Source of the DNA: Methylobacterium symbioticum
Lineage (GTDB): Bacteria > Pseudomonadota > Alphaproteobacteria > Rhizobiales > Beijerinckiaceae
Assembly: GCF_902141845.1 (NCBI RefSeq)
Contig: NZ_CABFPH010000015.1
Location: 1-64,000, forward strand
Length of the DNA stretch: 64,000 nt
Reading direction: 5' to 3'
Every line of letters begins with the position of its first letter. Positions within the stretch are counted from its first letter, which is position 1. This document shows positions 56,322-64,000 of the stretch, in pieces. The notes below the pieces were generated by a model. That model saw nothing but the letters and a program-made list of their open reading frames with translations, searched no databases and was not told the DNA's origin. Made by a program: the position numbers and the translations under genes.

Positions 56322-57659
56322 TCACGCGGCCTCGGCCCGGGTCGCCAGCTCGCCGTAGAGGCTGTTCGCCCCCGCCTCGCGGATGCGCACGGGCACCACG
56401 CTGCCGATCGTCGATGTGGGGGCCTCGAAATGGACCGCCAGCATGTGCGGCGTCTTGCCCGCGACCTGGCCGGGATGGCGTCCGGCCTTCTCGACCAGCA
56501 CCTCGACCCGTTGCCCCTCGGCCGCGCGCTGATAGGCGTGGCGCTGCGCGTCGAGCAGGGCCTGGAGCGCGGCGAGGCGCTCGGACTTCACCGGCTCGGG
56601 CACCGCGTCGGCTCGCTCGGCCGCGGGCGTGCCGGGGCGGGGGCTGTACTTGAAGGAGAAGGCGCTCTCGAAGCCCACATCCGCCACGAGCCGCATCGTC
56701 TCGGCGAAATCCGCATCGGTCTCGCCGGGAAAGCCGACGATGAAGTCGGAGGACAGGGCGATGTCCGGCCGGGCCGCCCGCACCCGCTCGATCAGGCGGC
56801 GGTACTGGTCGCCCGTGTGCTTGCGGTTCATCGCCTTGAGGATCCGGTCCGAGCCCGACTGCACCGGCAGGTGCAGATAGGGCATCAGGGCCGGGATCTC
56901 GGCATGGGCCCGGATCAGGTCGTCGGCCATGTCGTTGGGATGGCTGGTGGTGTAGCGGATCCGGGCGACGCCCGGGATCGCGGCAACGGCGCGCATCAGG
57001 TCGGGCAGGCTCGCCGCCGCGCCATCCGCGCCCAGCCCGTGATAGGCATTCACGTTCTGGCCGATCAGGGTGATCTCGCGCACGCCCTCGGCCACGAGCC
57101 GCTCGGCCTCGGCCAGCACCGCGGGGACGGGGCGGGAGACCTCGGCGCCGCGGGTATAGGGCACCACGCAGAAGGCGCAGAACTTGTCGCAGCCCTCCTG
57201 CACGGTGAGGAAGGCGGTCACCCCGCGGTTGCGGCGCGCGGGCAGGTGGTCGAACTTGTCCTCGGCCGGGAACTCGGTATCGACCACGCGGCGCTCGCGG
57301 GAGCGGGCCAGCAGTTCCGGCAGGCGGTGGTAGCTCTGGGGGCCGACCACCACGTCGACCGCGGGCTGGCGCGCGACGATCTCCGCCCCCTCCGCCTGCG
57401 CCACGCAGCCCGCCACCACGATGCGGGTGTCGAGGCCGGCGCGCTTGCGCTCGCCCTTCAGCTCGCGCAGGCGCCCGAGCTCGGAATAGACCTTCTCGGC
57501 CGCCTTCTCACGGATGTGGCAGGTGTTGAGGACGACGACATCCGCCTCCTCCACCGACTCGGTCGGCACGAAGCCCTCGGCGCCGAGGACATCCGCCATG
57601 CGGGCGGCGTCGTAGGCGTTCATCTGGCAACCGTAGGATTTGACGAAGGCTTTCTTCAA
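56322..57659 (-). CDS. miaB: tRNA-2-methylthio-N6-dimethylallyladenosine synthase
   Basis: 445 residues. Radical SAM methylthiotransferase acting at A37 of tRNAs reading codons starting with U. UPF0004 domain (about 1-115) with Fe-S cysteines in [24 protein letters not shown] and [11 protein letters not shown]; radical SAM CxxxCxxC in [18 protein letters not shown] domain at the end. It is the first gene of the phoH-ybeY-corC group. A 1-kb gene-free region lies upstream. Confidence 0.96.
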   Translation of the reverse strand: MKKAFVKSYGCQMNAYDAARMADVLGAEGFVPTESVEEADVVVLNTCHIREKAAEKVYSELGRLRELKGERKRAGLDTRIVVAGCVAQAEGAEIVARQPAVDVVVGPQSYHRLPELLARSRERRVVDTEFPAEDKFDHLPARRNRGVTAFLTVQEGCDKFCAFCVVPYTRGAEVSRPVPAVLAEAERLVAEGVREITLIGQNVNAYHGLGADGAAASLPDLMRAVAAIPGVARIRYTTSHPNDMADDLIRAHAEIPALMPYLHLPVQSGSDRILKAMNRKHTGDQYRRLIERVRAARPDIALSSDFIVGFPGETDADFAETMRLVADVGFESAFSFKYSPRPGTPAAERADAVPEPVKSERLAALQALLDAQRHAYQRAAEGQRVEVLVEKAGRHPGQVAGKTPHMLAVHFEAPTSTIGSVVPVRIREAGANSLYGELATRAEAA

Positions 57660-57799
57660 CGCGTCCCGTCCCGCTTGTCCGTCCCCCGGCCGCTCAAGTC
57701 CCCATCCAAGGCCGGGCGGCGGCCTCTACCACAGATTTCGCCCCGCGTCGCGGCGGGGTCATGTGGCCCGATCGCGCGAGACCCGCACCGTCCTCCCCA

Positions 57800-58065
57800 T
57801 CGCTGCGGGGAGGGGCGGGACGGGGCGCGACTCTCTTCCCTCTCCCCTCTGCGGGAGAGGGTGGCCCTCGCGTGAGCGAGGGTCGGGAAAGGGGAGCAAG
57901 GGTTCCGGACGGGGCGCGGGTCCCCTCTCCCGTTCGGGAGAGGGACAGGGTGAGGGTCGAGAATTATCAGGATGGGGCTCCGCACGAGCCGCTTCGCCGT
58001 CGCGACGACTCCGGACAGTTCTCATCCCTCACCCCAGCCCTCTCCCGAACGGGAGAGGGGCCTGT
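57800..58065. repeat. Mosaic CTCTCCC/GGGAGAG intergenic repeats
   Basis: Includes CTCCCCTCTGCGGGAGAGGG, CCCTCGCGTGAGCGAGGG, CTCTCCCGTTCGGGAGAGGG, and its inverse near 58038. The short palindromes recur at about 26.75 and 34.8 kb. Confidence 0.7.
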
Positions 58066-58111
58066 CGCGGATCCTGCGAATACGAGGAAGACAGCGCACG
58101 TGCTTTCGGCC

Positions 58112-58667
58112 CCGCGCGGATGCTCCGCCGGGGGTATGGCTGGCGCGGTCGGGGTGACGCGGGACGCCGCGGAGCCCGAAACGCAACGTTGCACAAGCCG
58201 GCTCCCCGGCGTCCCGCGGCAGAAGCTCCTGGGCCAAGGCCCGCTCGCGCCTGCCGTCTTGTCGTCGCGGTGTCTGTCCCGGCGTCCTCCGACCTCGCGA
58301 CTGCCGCTGGCCGGGTCCGGTCCCTGTCGGGACGGGAACCCCGTGCACGCTGACATCCGCCCGTCCGGCGCGAGGCCCGCCTCGTAGTGGGTCGGGCCGG
58401 CGAGTCTCTGGCGATCCCCCAGAACCGGGTCGGGACGGGCGCATTTCCTCAGCCCGCCTCACCGCCCGGATCCGAGCAGACCTTGCGTCGGCACGCCGCC
58501 CGGGGCACCGGCCGGATCCGAGGCCGATGACGCGGGCACCGCCCCGCCGTCCGCGCCCCTCCCGGTCGGTCCCCGGGACGAGCCCCCGAAAGGCAGCGCA
58601 GGATCACCCCTGCGATGCCGGGCGGCAGGTGCGAGCAAATGAGCACAAAACAGGAACATTGTCAAGC
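58112..58667 (-). ncRNA. Candidate structured non-coding element, copy B
   Basis: Read on minus: TTGACA (58665-58660), then GTTC-N7-GTGC, shared internal blocks with copy A, then a hairpin with arms 58218-58200 and 58177-58158. At the position where copy A pairs A with U, this copy pairs G with C, and the next-but-one G-U becomes C-G. The start is about 30 nt after the plsC stop. It could be a transcribed RNA, an untranslated leader or a dispersed repeat. Confidence 0.4.
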
Positions 58668-58697
58668 CCGGAGGCCCACCACAAACGCGCCGCCCGG

Positions 58698-59582
58698 TCA
58701 GATCCCCGCCATCCCGGCATCCGGCATGCCGGGCAAATCGCCCGCCTGCTGTGGGGCCGGGTCCGGGATCCGGCCCGGCTCGCGGCCGGCGCGCACCGCG
58801 CGCAGGGCGGCGCGCACCGAGGCCTCCGCCTGGGCTGTGGCGCGCTTGCGGTCGGTGCCGGCCTCGAAGGCGATGGGCGCCCCCCAGGTGACGTGGAGGT
58901 CGAGGGGCCCCTCGCGCAGGAAGGTGACGAGATGGGGCGCGAGGTCCATGTCGCCGTACCAGGCCACGTCGGGCCGCTCGGCGCGGGTGACCGGCAGGCC
59001 GTTGCGGCGCGGGTAGCTCAGCGCCAGGGGCTGCAGGCGGATGCGGTCGAGCCGGCCGGCCGAGGCCTCGCGCTCCGCCTCGATGGCCGTGCGCGCCGCC
59101 CCGACCAGGGAGGAGCGGAAGGGCAGAAGGCGGGTCCCGTCCCCCGTGGTGCCCTCGGCGAAGAGCACCACGAGCTCGCCCGCGGCGAGGCGCGAGCCCA
59201 GCGTCGCGTTGACCTCCGCGGTGGCGGCGCGCCGGGCCCGGTCGATGAAGATCGTCCGCTGCAGCACGGCGAACCAGCCGATCACCGGCCAGCCGGCGAT
59301 CTCGGACTTCGCCACGAAGGAGAGAGGCCGCAGCGAACCGAGCGCGATGATGTCGAGCCAGGAGACGTGGTTGGCGAGAACGAGCGCCGCCTCGCCGGGG
59401 CCCGGCGGCGTGCCGCTCTGCGTCACCCGCACCGCGAACAGGCGCAGGAACAAGCGGTGGAACAGCATCGGCGCCAGGCCCGAGGACCGCCCGAGGCGGA
59501 GCGCCAGCCAGTGCGGCCCGACGAGGACGAGGAACCCCGCCGCCAGCACGAGGAGGCGGGCGGCGATGCCGAGGCGGGTCAC
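58698..59582 (-). CDS. plsC: 1-acyl-sn-glycerol-3-phosphate acyltransferase
   Basis: 294 residues. Acylates lysophosphatidate to phosphatidate. N-terminal membrane helix (about 8-28), the HxxxxD catalytic motif N71HVSWLD77 followed by IIALGSL, then FAEGTTGDGTRLLPFRSSL and QPLALSYPRRNGLP, all typical of AGPAT enzymes. Follows rimI by 10 nt and tsaB on the same strand. Confidence 0.92.
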   Translation of the reverse strand: MTRLGIAARLLVLAAGFLVLVGPHWLALRLGRSSGLAPMLFHRLFLRLFAVRVTQSGTPPGPGEAALVLANHVSWLDIIALGSLRPLSFVAKSEIAGWPVIGWFAVLQRTIFIDRARRAATAEVNATLGSRLAAGELVVLFAEGTTGDGTRLLPFRSSLVGAARTAIEAEREASAGRLDRIRLQPLALSYPRRNGLPVTRAERPDVAWYGDMDLAPHLVTFLREGPLDLHVTWGAPIAFEAGTDRKRATAQAEASVRAALRAVRAGREPGRIPDPAPQQAGDLPGMPDAGMAGI

Positions 59583-59592
59583 GGCCGCCCCG

Positions 59593-60114
59593 TCACGCGA
59601 GGTCGGCGCGCATGGTCAGGGCGGTGGCGCGGCTGCCATCCGCCTTGAGGTAGTAGCCGGTGCGGGCGCCGATCCGGGCGAAGCCGTGCCGGGCGTAGAG
59701 CTTCAGCGCGGGCGCGTTGCCCTCGTCCACCTCCAGATGGACATGGGCGATGCCGGCGCGGGCGAGATCGGCGAGATGGGTGCGCAGCAGCCGGTGGCTC
59801 AGCCCGCCGCCGCGCGCGGCCGGCGACAGCACCACGGTGAGGATCTCGGCCTCGTCGGCGGCCTTGCGCGAGAGGATGAAGCCCTGGAGCGTGCCGGCCC
59901 GCCAGAGGGCGTGGGCATGGGTGGAGCGCTCGCAGAGCAGGCGCTCGAACTCGTGCGCGTCCCAGGGCCGCGCGAAGGCGGTGGCGTGGAGCCGCGCCAG
60001 CGCCGACGCCTGTCCGGCATCGGTCAGGGGCGCCACATAGGGCTCGGGCAGGAAGGCGTCCCACCAAGCGAGCCACCAATCGAGAGGCCAGAAGCTGGAG
60101 GCGTGGCGGCTCAT
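59593..60114 (-). CDS. rimI: Ribosomal-protein-alanine N-acetyltransferase (RimI-like GNAT)
   Basis: 173 residues from ATG 60114, overlapping the tsaB stop by 4 nt. GNAT fold: LARLHATAFARPWDAHEFERLL, GFILSRKAADEAEILTVVLSP, acetyl-CoA loop ARGGGLSHRLLRTHLADL, HVHLEVDEGNAPALKLYARHGF. The tsaB-rimI pairing is widespread. An extra N-terminal stretch (about 30 residues, Trp-rich) precedes the fold. Confidence 0.9.
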   Translation of the reverse strand: MSRHASSFWPLDWWLAWWDAFLPEPYVAPLTDAGQASALARLHATAFARPWDAHEFERLLCERSTHAHALWRAGTLQGFILSRKAADEAEILTVVLSPAARGGGLSHRLLRTHLADLARAGIAHVHLEVDEGNAPALKLYARHGFARIGARTGYYLKADGSRATALTMRADLA

Positions 60115-60791
60115 CGGCGGGCGAGCCTCGCATGGTCCTGGGGCTTCGCATCGGCCCCGCGCAGATACATCGGCCGCGGCAGCGCCTGGGCCGGGTCGGC
60201 GACCTGACCCAGCGAGGCGACCGAGAGGATGTCGGGCCCGCCCGTGCCGGAGACGGTCACGGCGACGCCGCGCGCCTCGAGGGCCGCAGCGAGGAGCGGC
60301 GCGCCGGAGCCGGTGAGCGTAACGGGGCCGGGTCCGAGGCGGTCGGCTGCCGCGTCGAGGGGAATATGGGTCGGCGGCACCACGATGCCGTCGGTGGCGT
60401 GCAGGGCGAGCAGGTAGACGGCGCCGTGCCGCGCATCGATCACGGCGGCGAGGGTGCCCTCGTGCCCGGCGGCGAGCAGCGGCGCCAGGAGCGCCGACAG
60501 GGTGGTGACGCCGACGACGGGCGTTTCCAGGGCGAGGCCGAGCGCACGGGCCGCCGAGAGGCCGACGCGCAGGCCCGTATAGCTGCCGGGGCCGACCGTG
60601 ACGGCGACGCGCTCCAGGCTCTCGAAGCCCCCCTCGACCCGGGCCATCACCCGTTCCACCAGGGGCAGCAGCGCCTCCGCGTGGCCGCGGGACAGCACCA
60701 TGCTCTCCTGCGCGACCGCGCCGGCCGCGGCGTCGTCGACGACGCAGGCCGAGCAGAGGTCGAGCGCCGTGTCGATGGCCAGGATCCGCAC
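60111..60791 (-). CDS. tsaB: tRNA threonylcarbamoyladenosine biosynthesis protein TsaB
   Basis: About 226 residues from a GTG at 60791 placed after GGGAG; a GTG at 60797 is an alternative. ASKHA-like fold: RILAIDTALDLCSACV, SRGHAEALLPLVERVM, VAVTVGPGSYTGLRVGLSAARAL. It partners TsaD and TsaE in making t6A37 in tRNA. Coupled to rimI by a 4-nt overlap. Confidence 0.93.
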   Translation of the reverse strand: MRILAIDTALDLCSACVVDDAAAGAVAQESMVLSRGHAEALLPLVERVMARVEGGFESLERVAVTVGPGSYTGLRVGLSAARALGLALETPVVGVTTLSALLAPLLAAGHEGTLAAVIDARHGAVYLLALHATDGIVVPPTHIPLDAAADRLGPGPVTLTGSGAPLLAAALEARGVAVTVSGTGGPDILSVASLGQVADPAQALPRPMYLRGADAKPQDHARLARR

Positions 60792-60942
60792 GCTCACTCC
60801 CGTCCGCCGGCATCCGTGCCGGCCCATGTCCTTCGATGGCGAAACTACGGCAAAACGGCCGCCCCGTCAGGCGGAGCGGCCGTGATCCCGTGCTGTTGGG
60901 CCGGGGGTGTGGCCCGGCTGCGTCTGTGCGCCGAGGCGCTCC

Positions 60943-61509
60943 TCAGACCGCCTGGACTTCCCGCACCTGCGGCAGGAAGTGGCGGAACAGGTTCTGCACG
61001 CCCTGCCGGAGCGTCGCCGTGGAGGACGGGCAGCCCGAGCAGGCGCCCTTCATCTCCAGGTAGACCACGCCCTCCTTGTAGCCGCGGAAGGTGATGTCGC
61101 CGCCATCGCCCGCCACCGCCGGGCGCACCCGGGTCTCGAGCAGGTCCTTGATGGTGACGACGGTGTCGTGGTCGGCTTCGTCGTAGAACTCCTCGGAGGT
61201 GTCGTCCGCGGCGTCCACACCGTCCTCCAGCACCGGCGCGCCGGACTGGAAATGCTCCATGATGGCACCGAGCACGGCGGGCTTGACCTGGGGCCAGCCA
61301 TCGCCGCCCTCGGCCTTGGTCACCGAGATGAAATCGTGCCCGACATAGACGCCGGAGACGCCCGCCACGTCGAACAGGCGGGCGGCAAGCGGCGAGCGCG
61401 CGGCGGATTCGGCGTCCTTCGCCTCGAAGGTGCCCTCGGGCAGCACCACGCGGCCCGGCAGGAACTTGAGGGTGGCGGGATTCGGCGTGGCTTCGGTCTG
61501 GATGAACAT
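60943..61509 (-). CDS. NifU-family iron-sulfur carrier protein
   Basis: 188 residues. N-terminal Nfu/Scaffold-N domain (about 1-88; [32 protein letters not shown]) and C-terminal NifU domain (about 110-185) with the cluster-binding [15 protein letters not shown]. Receives and hands over Fe-S clusters in the cytosol. Same strand and just upstream of tsaB, as in other Rhizobiales. Confidence 0.92.
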   Translation of the reverse strand: MFIQTEATPNPATLKFLPGRVVLPEGTFEAKDAESAARSPLAARLFDVAGVSGVYVGHDFISVTKAEGGDGWPQVKPAVLGAIMEHFQSGAPVLEDGVDAADDTSEEFYDEADHDTVVTIKDLLETRVRPAVAGDGGDITFRGYKEGVVYLEMKGACSGCPSSTATLRQGVQNLFRHFLPQVREVQAV

Positions 61510-61873
61510 GAAGGGATCCTCGTCCGCTGCGCCGGTTCAAGGCCGGCCGGGAACGGCGCGCGACGCGCCACCCTCCATGTGGCCCGGGAAGCGGATTTTC
61601 TCAACCGCAAGACCGACGCCGAGACCGGGCGCGTGGGCCGCCGACGCAGGCGGAGCCTGCCGGCGCGGAGAGCGCCGCGCGGAGCCGGCCGGGCGTCGAG
61701 CGAAGCGGAAGCCAAAGCCGCGGACGCGGCTGCCGGCGCCTGAGGCGAGCCTTCAAGCATCGACAAAGCCGTCACGATCCTGTAATGGCGCCGCCAACTC
61801 ACAACAGGATCGCCGAAATCCTGGCGTGCCGATCCCATCCGGGGATCAGGGACGCGACGGCTGGAGCATTGCC
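61510..61873. other. Divergent intergenic region upstream of rplS
   Basis: 364 nt without a gene. A possible plus-strand promoter is TCGACA near 61760, 17 nt before TAATGG. A small inverted repeat GATCC...GGATC precedes the rplS ribosome site. Confidence 0.4.
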
Positions 61874-62275
61874 ATGAACATCATCGAGCAGCTGGAGCGC
61901 GAGGAAGTCGCGCGCCTCAACAAGACCATTCCCGATTTCGAGCCCGGCGACACGGTGATCGTGAACGTCCGCGTGAAGGAAGGCGAGCGCACCCGCGTCC
62001 AGGCCTATGAGGGCGTCTGCATCGCCCGCTCGGGCGGCGGCCTCAACGAGAGCTTCACGGTCCGCAAGATCTCCTACGGCGAGGGCGTCGAGCGCGTGTT
62101 CCCCGTGCACGGCCCGCTGATCGATTCGATCAAGGTGGTCCGTCGCGGCAAGGTGCGCCGCGCCAAGCTGTACTACCTGCGCGACCGCCGCGGTAAGTCG
62201 GCCCGTATCGTCGAGCGCAGCGACCGCACCGCCAAGGCCCCGAAGGCCGCTGCGGCCCCCGCCGCCGCCGAGTAA
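61874..62275 (+). CDS. rplS: 50S ribosomal protein L19
   Basis: 133 residues. Opens [20 protein letters not shown]; the core [54 protein letters not shown] and [21 protein letters not shown] are classic L19. The tail is Ala/Lys-rich, longer than in E. coli but common in Rhizobiales. The ribosome site is GGAG eight nt before ATG. The usual rpsP-rimM-trmD genes are not upstream here. Confidence 0.97.
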   Translation: MNIIEQLEREEVARLNKTIPDFEPGDTVIVNVRVKEGERTRVQAYEGVCIARSGGGLNESFTVRKISYGEGVERVFPVHGPLIDSIKVVRRGKVRRAKLYYLRDRRGKSARIVERSDRTAKAPKAAAAPAAAE

Positions 62276-62316
62276 GTTCGACGGTTCGGCCGCCGACGCG
62301 GCCGCTCCTGCGCAAG

Positions 62317-62351
62317 AAGCCCGTTCCGGGCCGTCCGGGGCGGGCTTTTTC
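62317..62351 (+). terminator. Rho-independent terminator of rplS
   Basis: 12-bp stem starting AGCCCGTTCCGG with its complement and a 5-nt loop, followed by TTTTT. Confidence 0.92.
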
Positions 62352-62386
62352 ATGGACGCCTCGGGCCATGGTCTCCCGGCGAATCG

Positions 62387-62403
62387 CCTGTACGATACAC
62401 AGG
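62387..62403. promoter_or_regulatory. Inverted repeat CCTGT-N7-ACAGG
   Basis: Lies 27 nt before the start of the small nucleotidyltransferase gene; its spacing fits an operator for a dimeric repressor such as an autoregulating antitoxin. Not tested. Confidence 0.35.
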
Positions 62404-62429
62404 TTGCGGGCCAGCTTTCGGAGCGAGGA

Positions 62430-62900
62430 ATGACGGCGCTGCTCGATCGGGCGATGGCGCGGGCGCGGCGGCGGCCCGCCGCGAAGCAGGACGAGATCGC
62501 GCGCCTCGTGCTCGCCCATGCCGGCGAGGCCGAGACGGCGCCGGACGGCGTGGACGCGCAGACCCGCCGGGCCGTCCAGGCCTTCCTGCGCCACCTCGAC
62601 GGCCGCTATCCGATCCGCGAGGCGATCCTGTTCGGCAACCGCGCCCGGCAGACCCATACGGCGGAGAGCGACGCGGATCTCGCTCTGGTCCTCGACGGGG
62701 AGCGGGGCGACCGCATGACGGTCACCCTCGACATGGCCGAGGTGGCCGTCGACGTGCTGATGGAGACGGAGGTGCTGATCCAGCCGCTGCCGTTCTGGAC
62801 CGGCGAGTTCGCGCATCCGGACAGGTTCAGCAATCCCGCGCTGATCGAGGCGATCCGCCGCGACGGCCTCCGAATCTCACACGCCGCGTCGGCCGGATGA
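62430..62900 (+). CDS. MNT-type nucleotidyltransferase-domain protein with antitoxin-like N terminus
   Basis: 156 residues from ATG 62430, preceded by GGAGCGAGGA; the frame could begin at 62352 without a good ribosome site. Residues about 1-40 (TALLDRAMARARRRPAAKQD, then EIARLVLAH) form a helical segment like the N termini of small antitoxins. Residues about 60-156 form a minimal nucleotidyltransferase: AILFGNRARQTHTAESDADL with the GN(S)R and DxD-type residues, then VAVDVLMETEVLIQPLPFW. Stand-alone MNT proteins often pair with HEPN toxins, but the next gene is convergent and unrelated. Confidence 0.75.
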   Translation: MTALLDRAMARARRRPAAKQDEIARLVLAHAGEAETAPDGVDAQTRRAVQAFLRHLDGRYPIREAILFGNRARQTHTAESDADLALVLDGERGDRMTVTLDMAEVAVDVLMETEVLIQPLPFWTGEFAHPDRFSNPALIEAIRRDGLRISHAASAG

Positions 62901-62907
62901 GGCGCGT

Positions 62908-64000
62908 TCACCCCCGCCGCAGGGCCTCCAGCACCTTGCCGCCCGGGCGGCCGGTCTGGGGCATGCCGAGCTCGCGCTCCACCGCCTTGATCGCGTCGCG
63001 GGTCTTCTGGCCGACCTTGCCGTCCGGCTCGCCGACATCGTAGCCGCGGCGGATCAGACGGGATTGCAGGTCGCGGCGCTCGGCGCGGGAGAGCGGCGGA
63101 TCGTCGGTCGGCCACTCGGCCTGGACGCCGGGCCGGCCGCGCAGCCGGTCCGAGAGCACGGCGATGGCCAGCCCATAGGATTCGGCGGCGTTGTAGGAGT
63201 AGATCGCGTCGAAGTTCTTCGTCACCAGGAAGGCCGGGCCGTCGATGCCGGCCGGCGCGATGATCCCGGCCGGGCCCTCGCCCGTGAGCGGGCGGCCGTC
63301 GATCCGGGTGACGCCGAGCGAGGTCCAGTGGCCGACCGGGCGCTTGTTCTTGCGCCCCGCCGCCGCGACGTTGAAGCCGCGCGGCAACCGCACCTCGTAG
63401 CCCCAGGGCGTGCCGTTCTGCCACTTGGCCACGCGCAGGAAATTGGCGGTGGAGCCGACCGCGTCGGCCACCGAATCGACCACGTCGCGGCGCCCGTCGC
63501 CGTCGAGATCGACCGCGAGCCGCTGGTAGGTGGTCGGCATGAACTGGGTCTGGCCGAAGGCGCCGGCCCAGGAGCCGGTCAGCCGCGAGGCCTCGATGTC
63601 GCCGCGCTCGATGATCTTGAGGGTGGCGATCAGCTCGCCACGGAAGAAGTCGCGCCGCCGGTTGCCCGAGCAGGCCAGCGTCGCCAGCGACTGCACCAGC
63701 GGCATCTTGCCGAGGTTCTTGCCGAAATTCGACTCGACGCCCCAGACCGCCGCGATGGTGTGCCGGTCGACGCCGTAGCGCGCCTCGGCCTGGGCGAGCG
63801 CGGCGGCGTGCTGGCGCATGGCGGCGCGCCCGTCCTCGACGCGCTCGTCATCGACGAGGGCGGCCATGTAGTCCCAGATCGGCGTCTTGAACTCGGGCTG
63901 GGCCTGGGAGAGCTCGATCACCTTGTCGTCGTAGGTGATGCCGCTGGTCGCCGCCCGGAAGGTCTGGGCCGAGACGCCGGCCGAGGCCGCCTGGGCCTGG
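62908..64000 (-). CDS. Lytic murein transglycosylase, MltB-like (5' end outside window)
   Basis: The frame runs off the right edge; about 364 residues are seen. An SLT_2/MltB catalytic domain has the catalytic Glu in AAVWGVESNFGKNLG and the conserved TGSWAGAFGQTQFMPTTY, followed by KNFDAIYSYNAAESYGLAI. A C-terminal peptidoglycan-binding domain (LSRAERRDLQSRLIRRGYDV, QKTRDAIKAVERELGMP) follows. It cleaves glycan strands to 1,6-anhydro ends in the periplasm. Convergent with the nucleotidyltransferase gene, 8 nt apart. The signal peptide must lie outside the window. Confidence 0.92.
   Translation of the reverse strand, partial: QAQAASAGVSAQTFRAATSGITYDDKVIELSQAQPEFKTPIWDYMAALVDDERVEDGRAAMRQHAAALAQAEARYGVDRHTIAAVWGVESNFGKNLGKMPLVQSLATLACSGNRRRDFFRGELIATLKIIERGDIEASRLTGSWAGAFGQTQFMPTTYQRLAVDLDGDGRRDVVDSVADAVGSTANFLRVAKWQNGTPWGYEVRLPRGFNVAAAGRKNKRPVGHWTSLGVTRIDGRPLTGEGPAGIIAPAGIDGPAFLVTKNFDAIYSYNAAESYGLAIAVLSDRLRGRPGVQAEWPTDDPPLSRAERRDLQSRLIRRGYDVGEPDGKVGQKTRDAIKAVERELGMPQTGRPGGKVLEALRRG

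Larger units (their letters stand above)
57660..58697. other. Gene-free region, 1.0 kb
   Basis: No supported gene. It consists of mosaic repeats on the miaB side and the structured element (copy B) on the plsC side. The frames are Arg/Gly/Pro-rich non-coding. Confidence 0.6.

Overview
The window is GC-rich bacterial chromosome with dense, short-spaced genes. Its gene content and order (tsaB-rimI-plsC ... miaB-phoH-ybeY-corC-lnt; heparinase-purH; acs-yjcH-actP) point to an alphaproteobacterium of the Rhizobiales, most likely Methylobacterium/Methylorubrum or a close relative. That assignment rests on gene content and protein character read by eye; no database search was run. I saw no rRNA, tRNA, CRISPR array, insertion sequence or prophage.

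Layout. 1-3.4 kb: end of a DUF4159 gene, a VWA/GATase-like membrane protein and a secreted cupin. 3.5-9.3 kb: a type I secretion unit on the minus strand (ABC exporter, membrane-fusion protein, and an RTX-type M10 metalloprotease carrying six FG-GAP-like repeats). 9.7-17.4 kb: a surface-polysaccharide segment with a methyltransferase fused to a long coiled coil, a giant WsaF-type glycosyltransferase with seven N-terminal repeats, and a second methyltransferase, separated by long AT-richer gaps. 17.8-25 kb: a secreted protein, an alpha/beta hydrolase, a partial yej-type peptide ABC transporter (two binding proteins and one permease; no second permease or ATPase) and a PAS protein. 25-34.7 kb: metabolic and envelope genes (methionine aminopeptidase, GNAT, membrane-anchored cytochrome c, kdsB, pheA, galM, MsbA-like ABC exporter, Spy-like protein, orphan zinc/manganese-binding protein). 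36-41.4 kb: heparinase family protein, purH, MHS transporter. 41.6-46 kb: acetate uptake and activation (acs, yjcH, actP). 46-53 kb: P1 peptidase, small secreted protein, HerA-like ATPase, cysC, MFS transporter, lnt. 53-61.5 kb: RNA-maturation and envelope cluster on the minus strand. 61.9-64 kb: rplS, a small nucleotidyltransferase protein, and the 3' part of a lytic transglycosylase gene.

Most interesting non-coding signal. Two gene-free regions (about 35.07-35.61 kb on plus and 58.11-58.67 kb on minus) look like diverged copies of one element of about 550 nt. Each begins with a TTGACA hexamer followed by a degenerate GAAC/GTTC-N7 box, shares internal blocks, and ends with a long hairpin whose two copies differ by a paired (A-U versus G-C) change. 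Three other intergenic regions carry a shorter GCCGAA...TTCGGC hairpin element, and several gaps contain mosaic CTCTCCC/GGGAGAG repeats.
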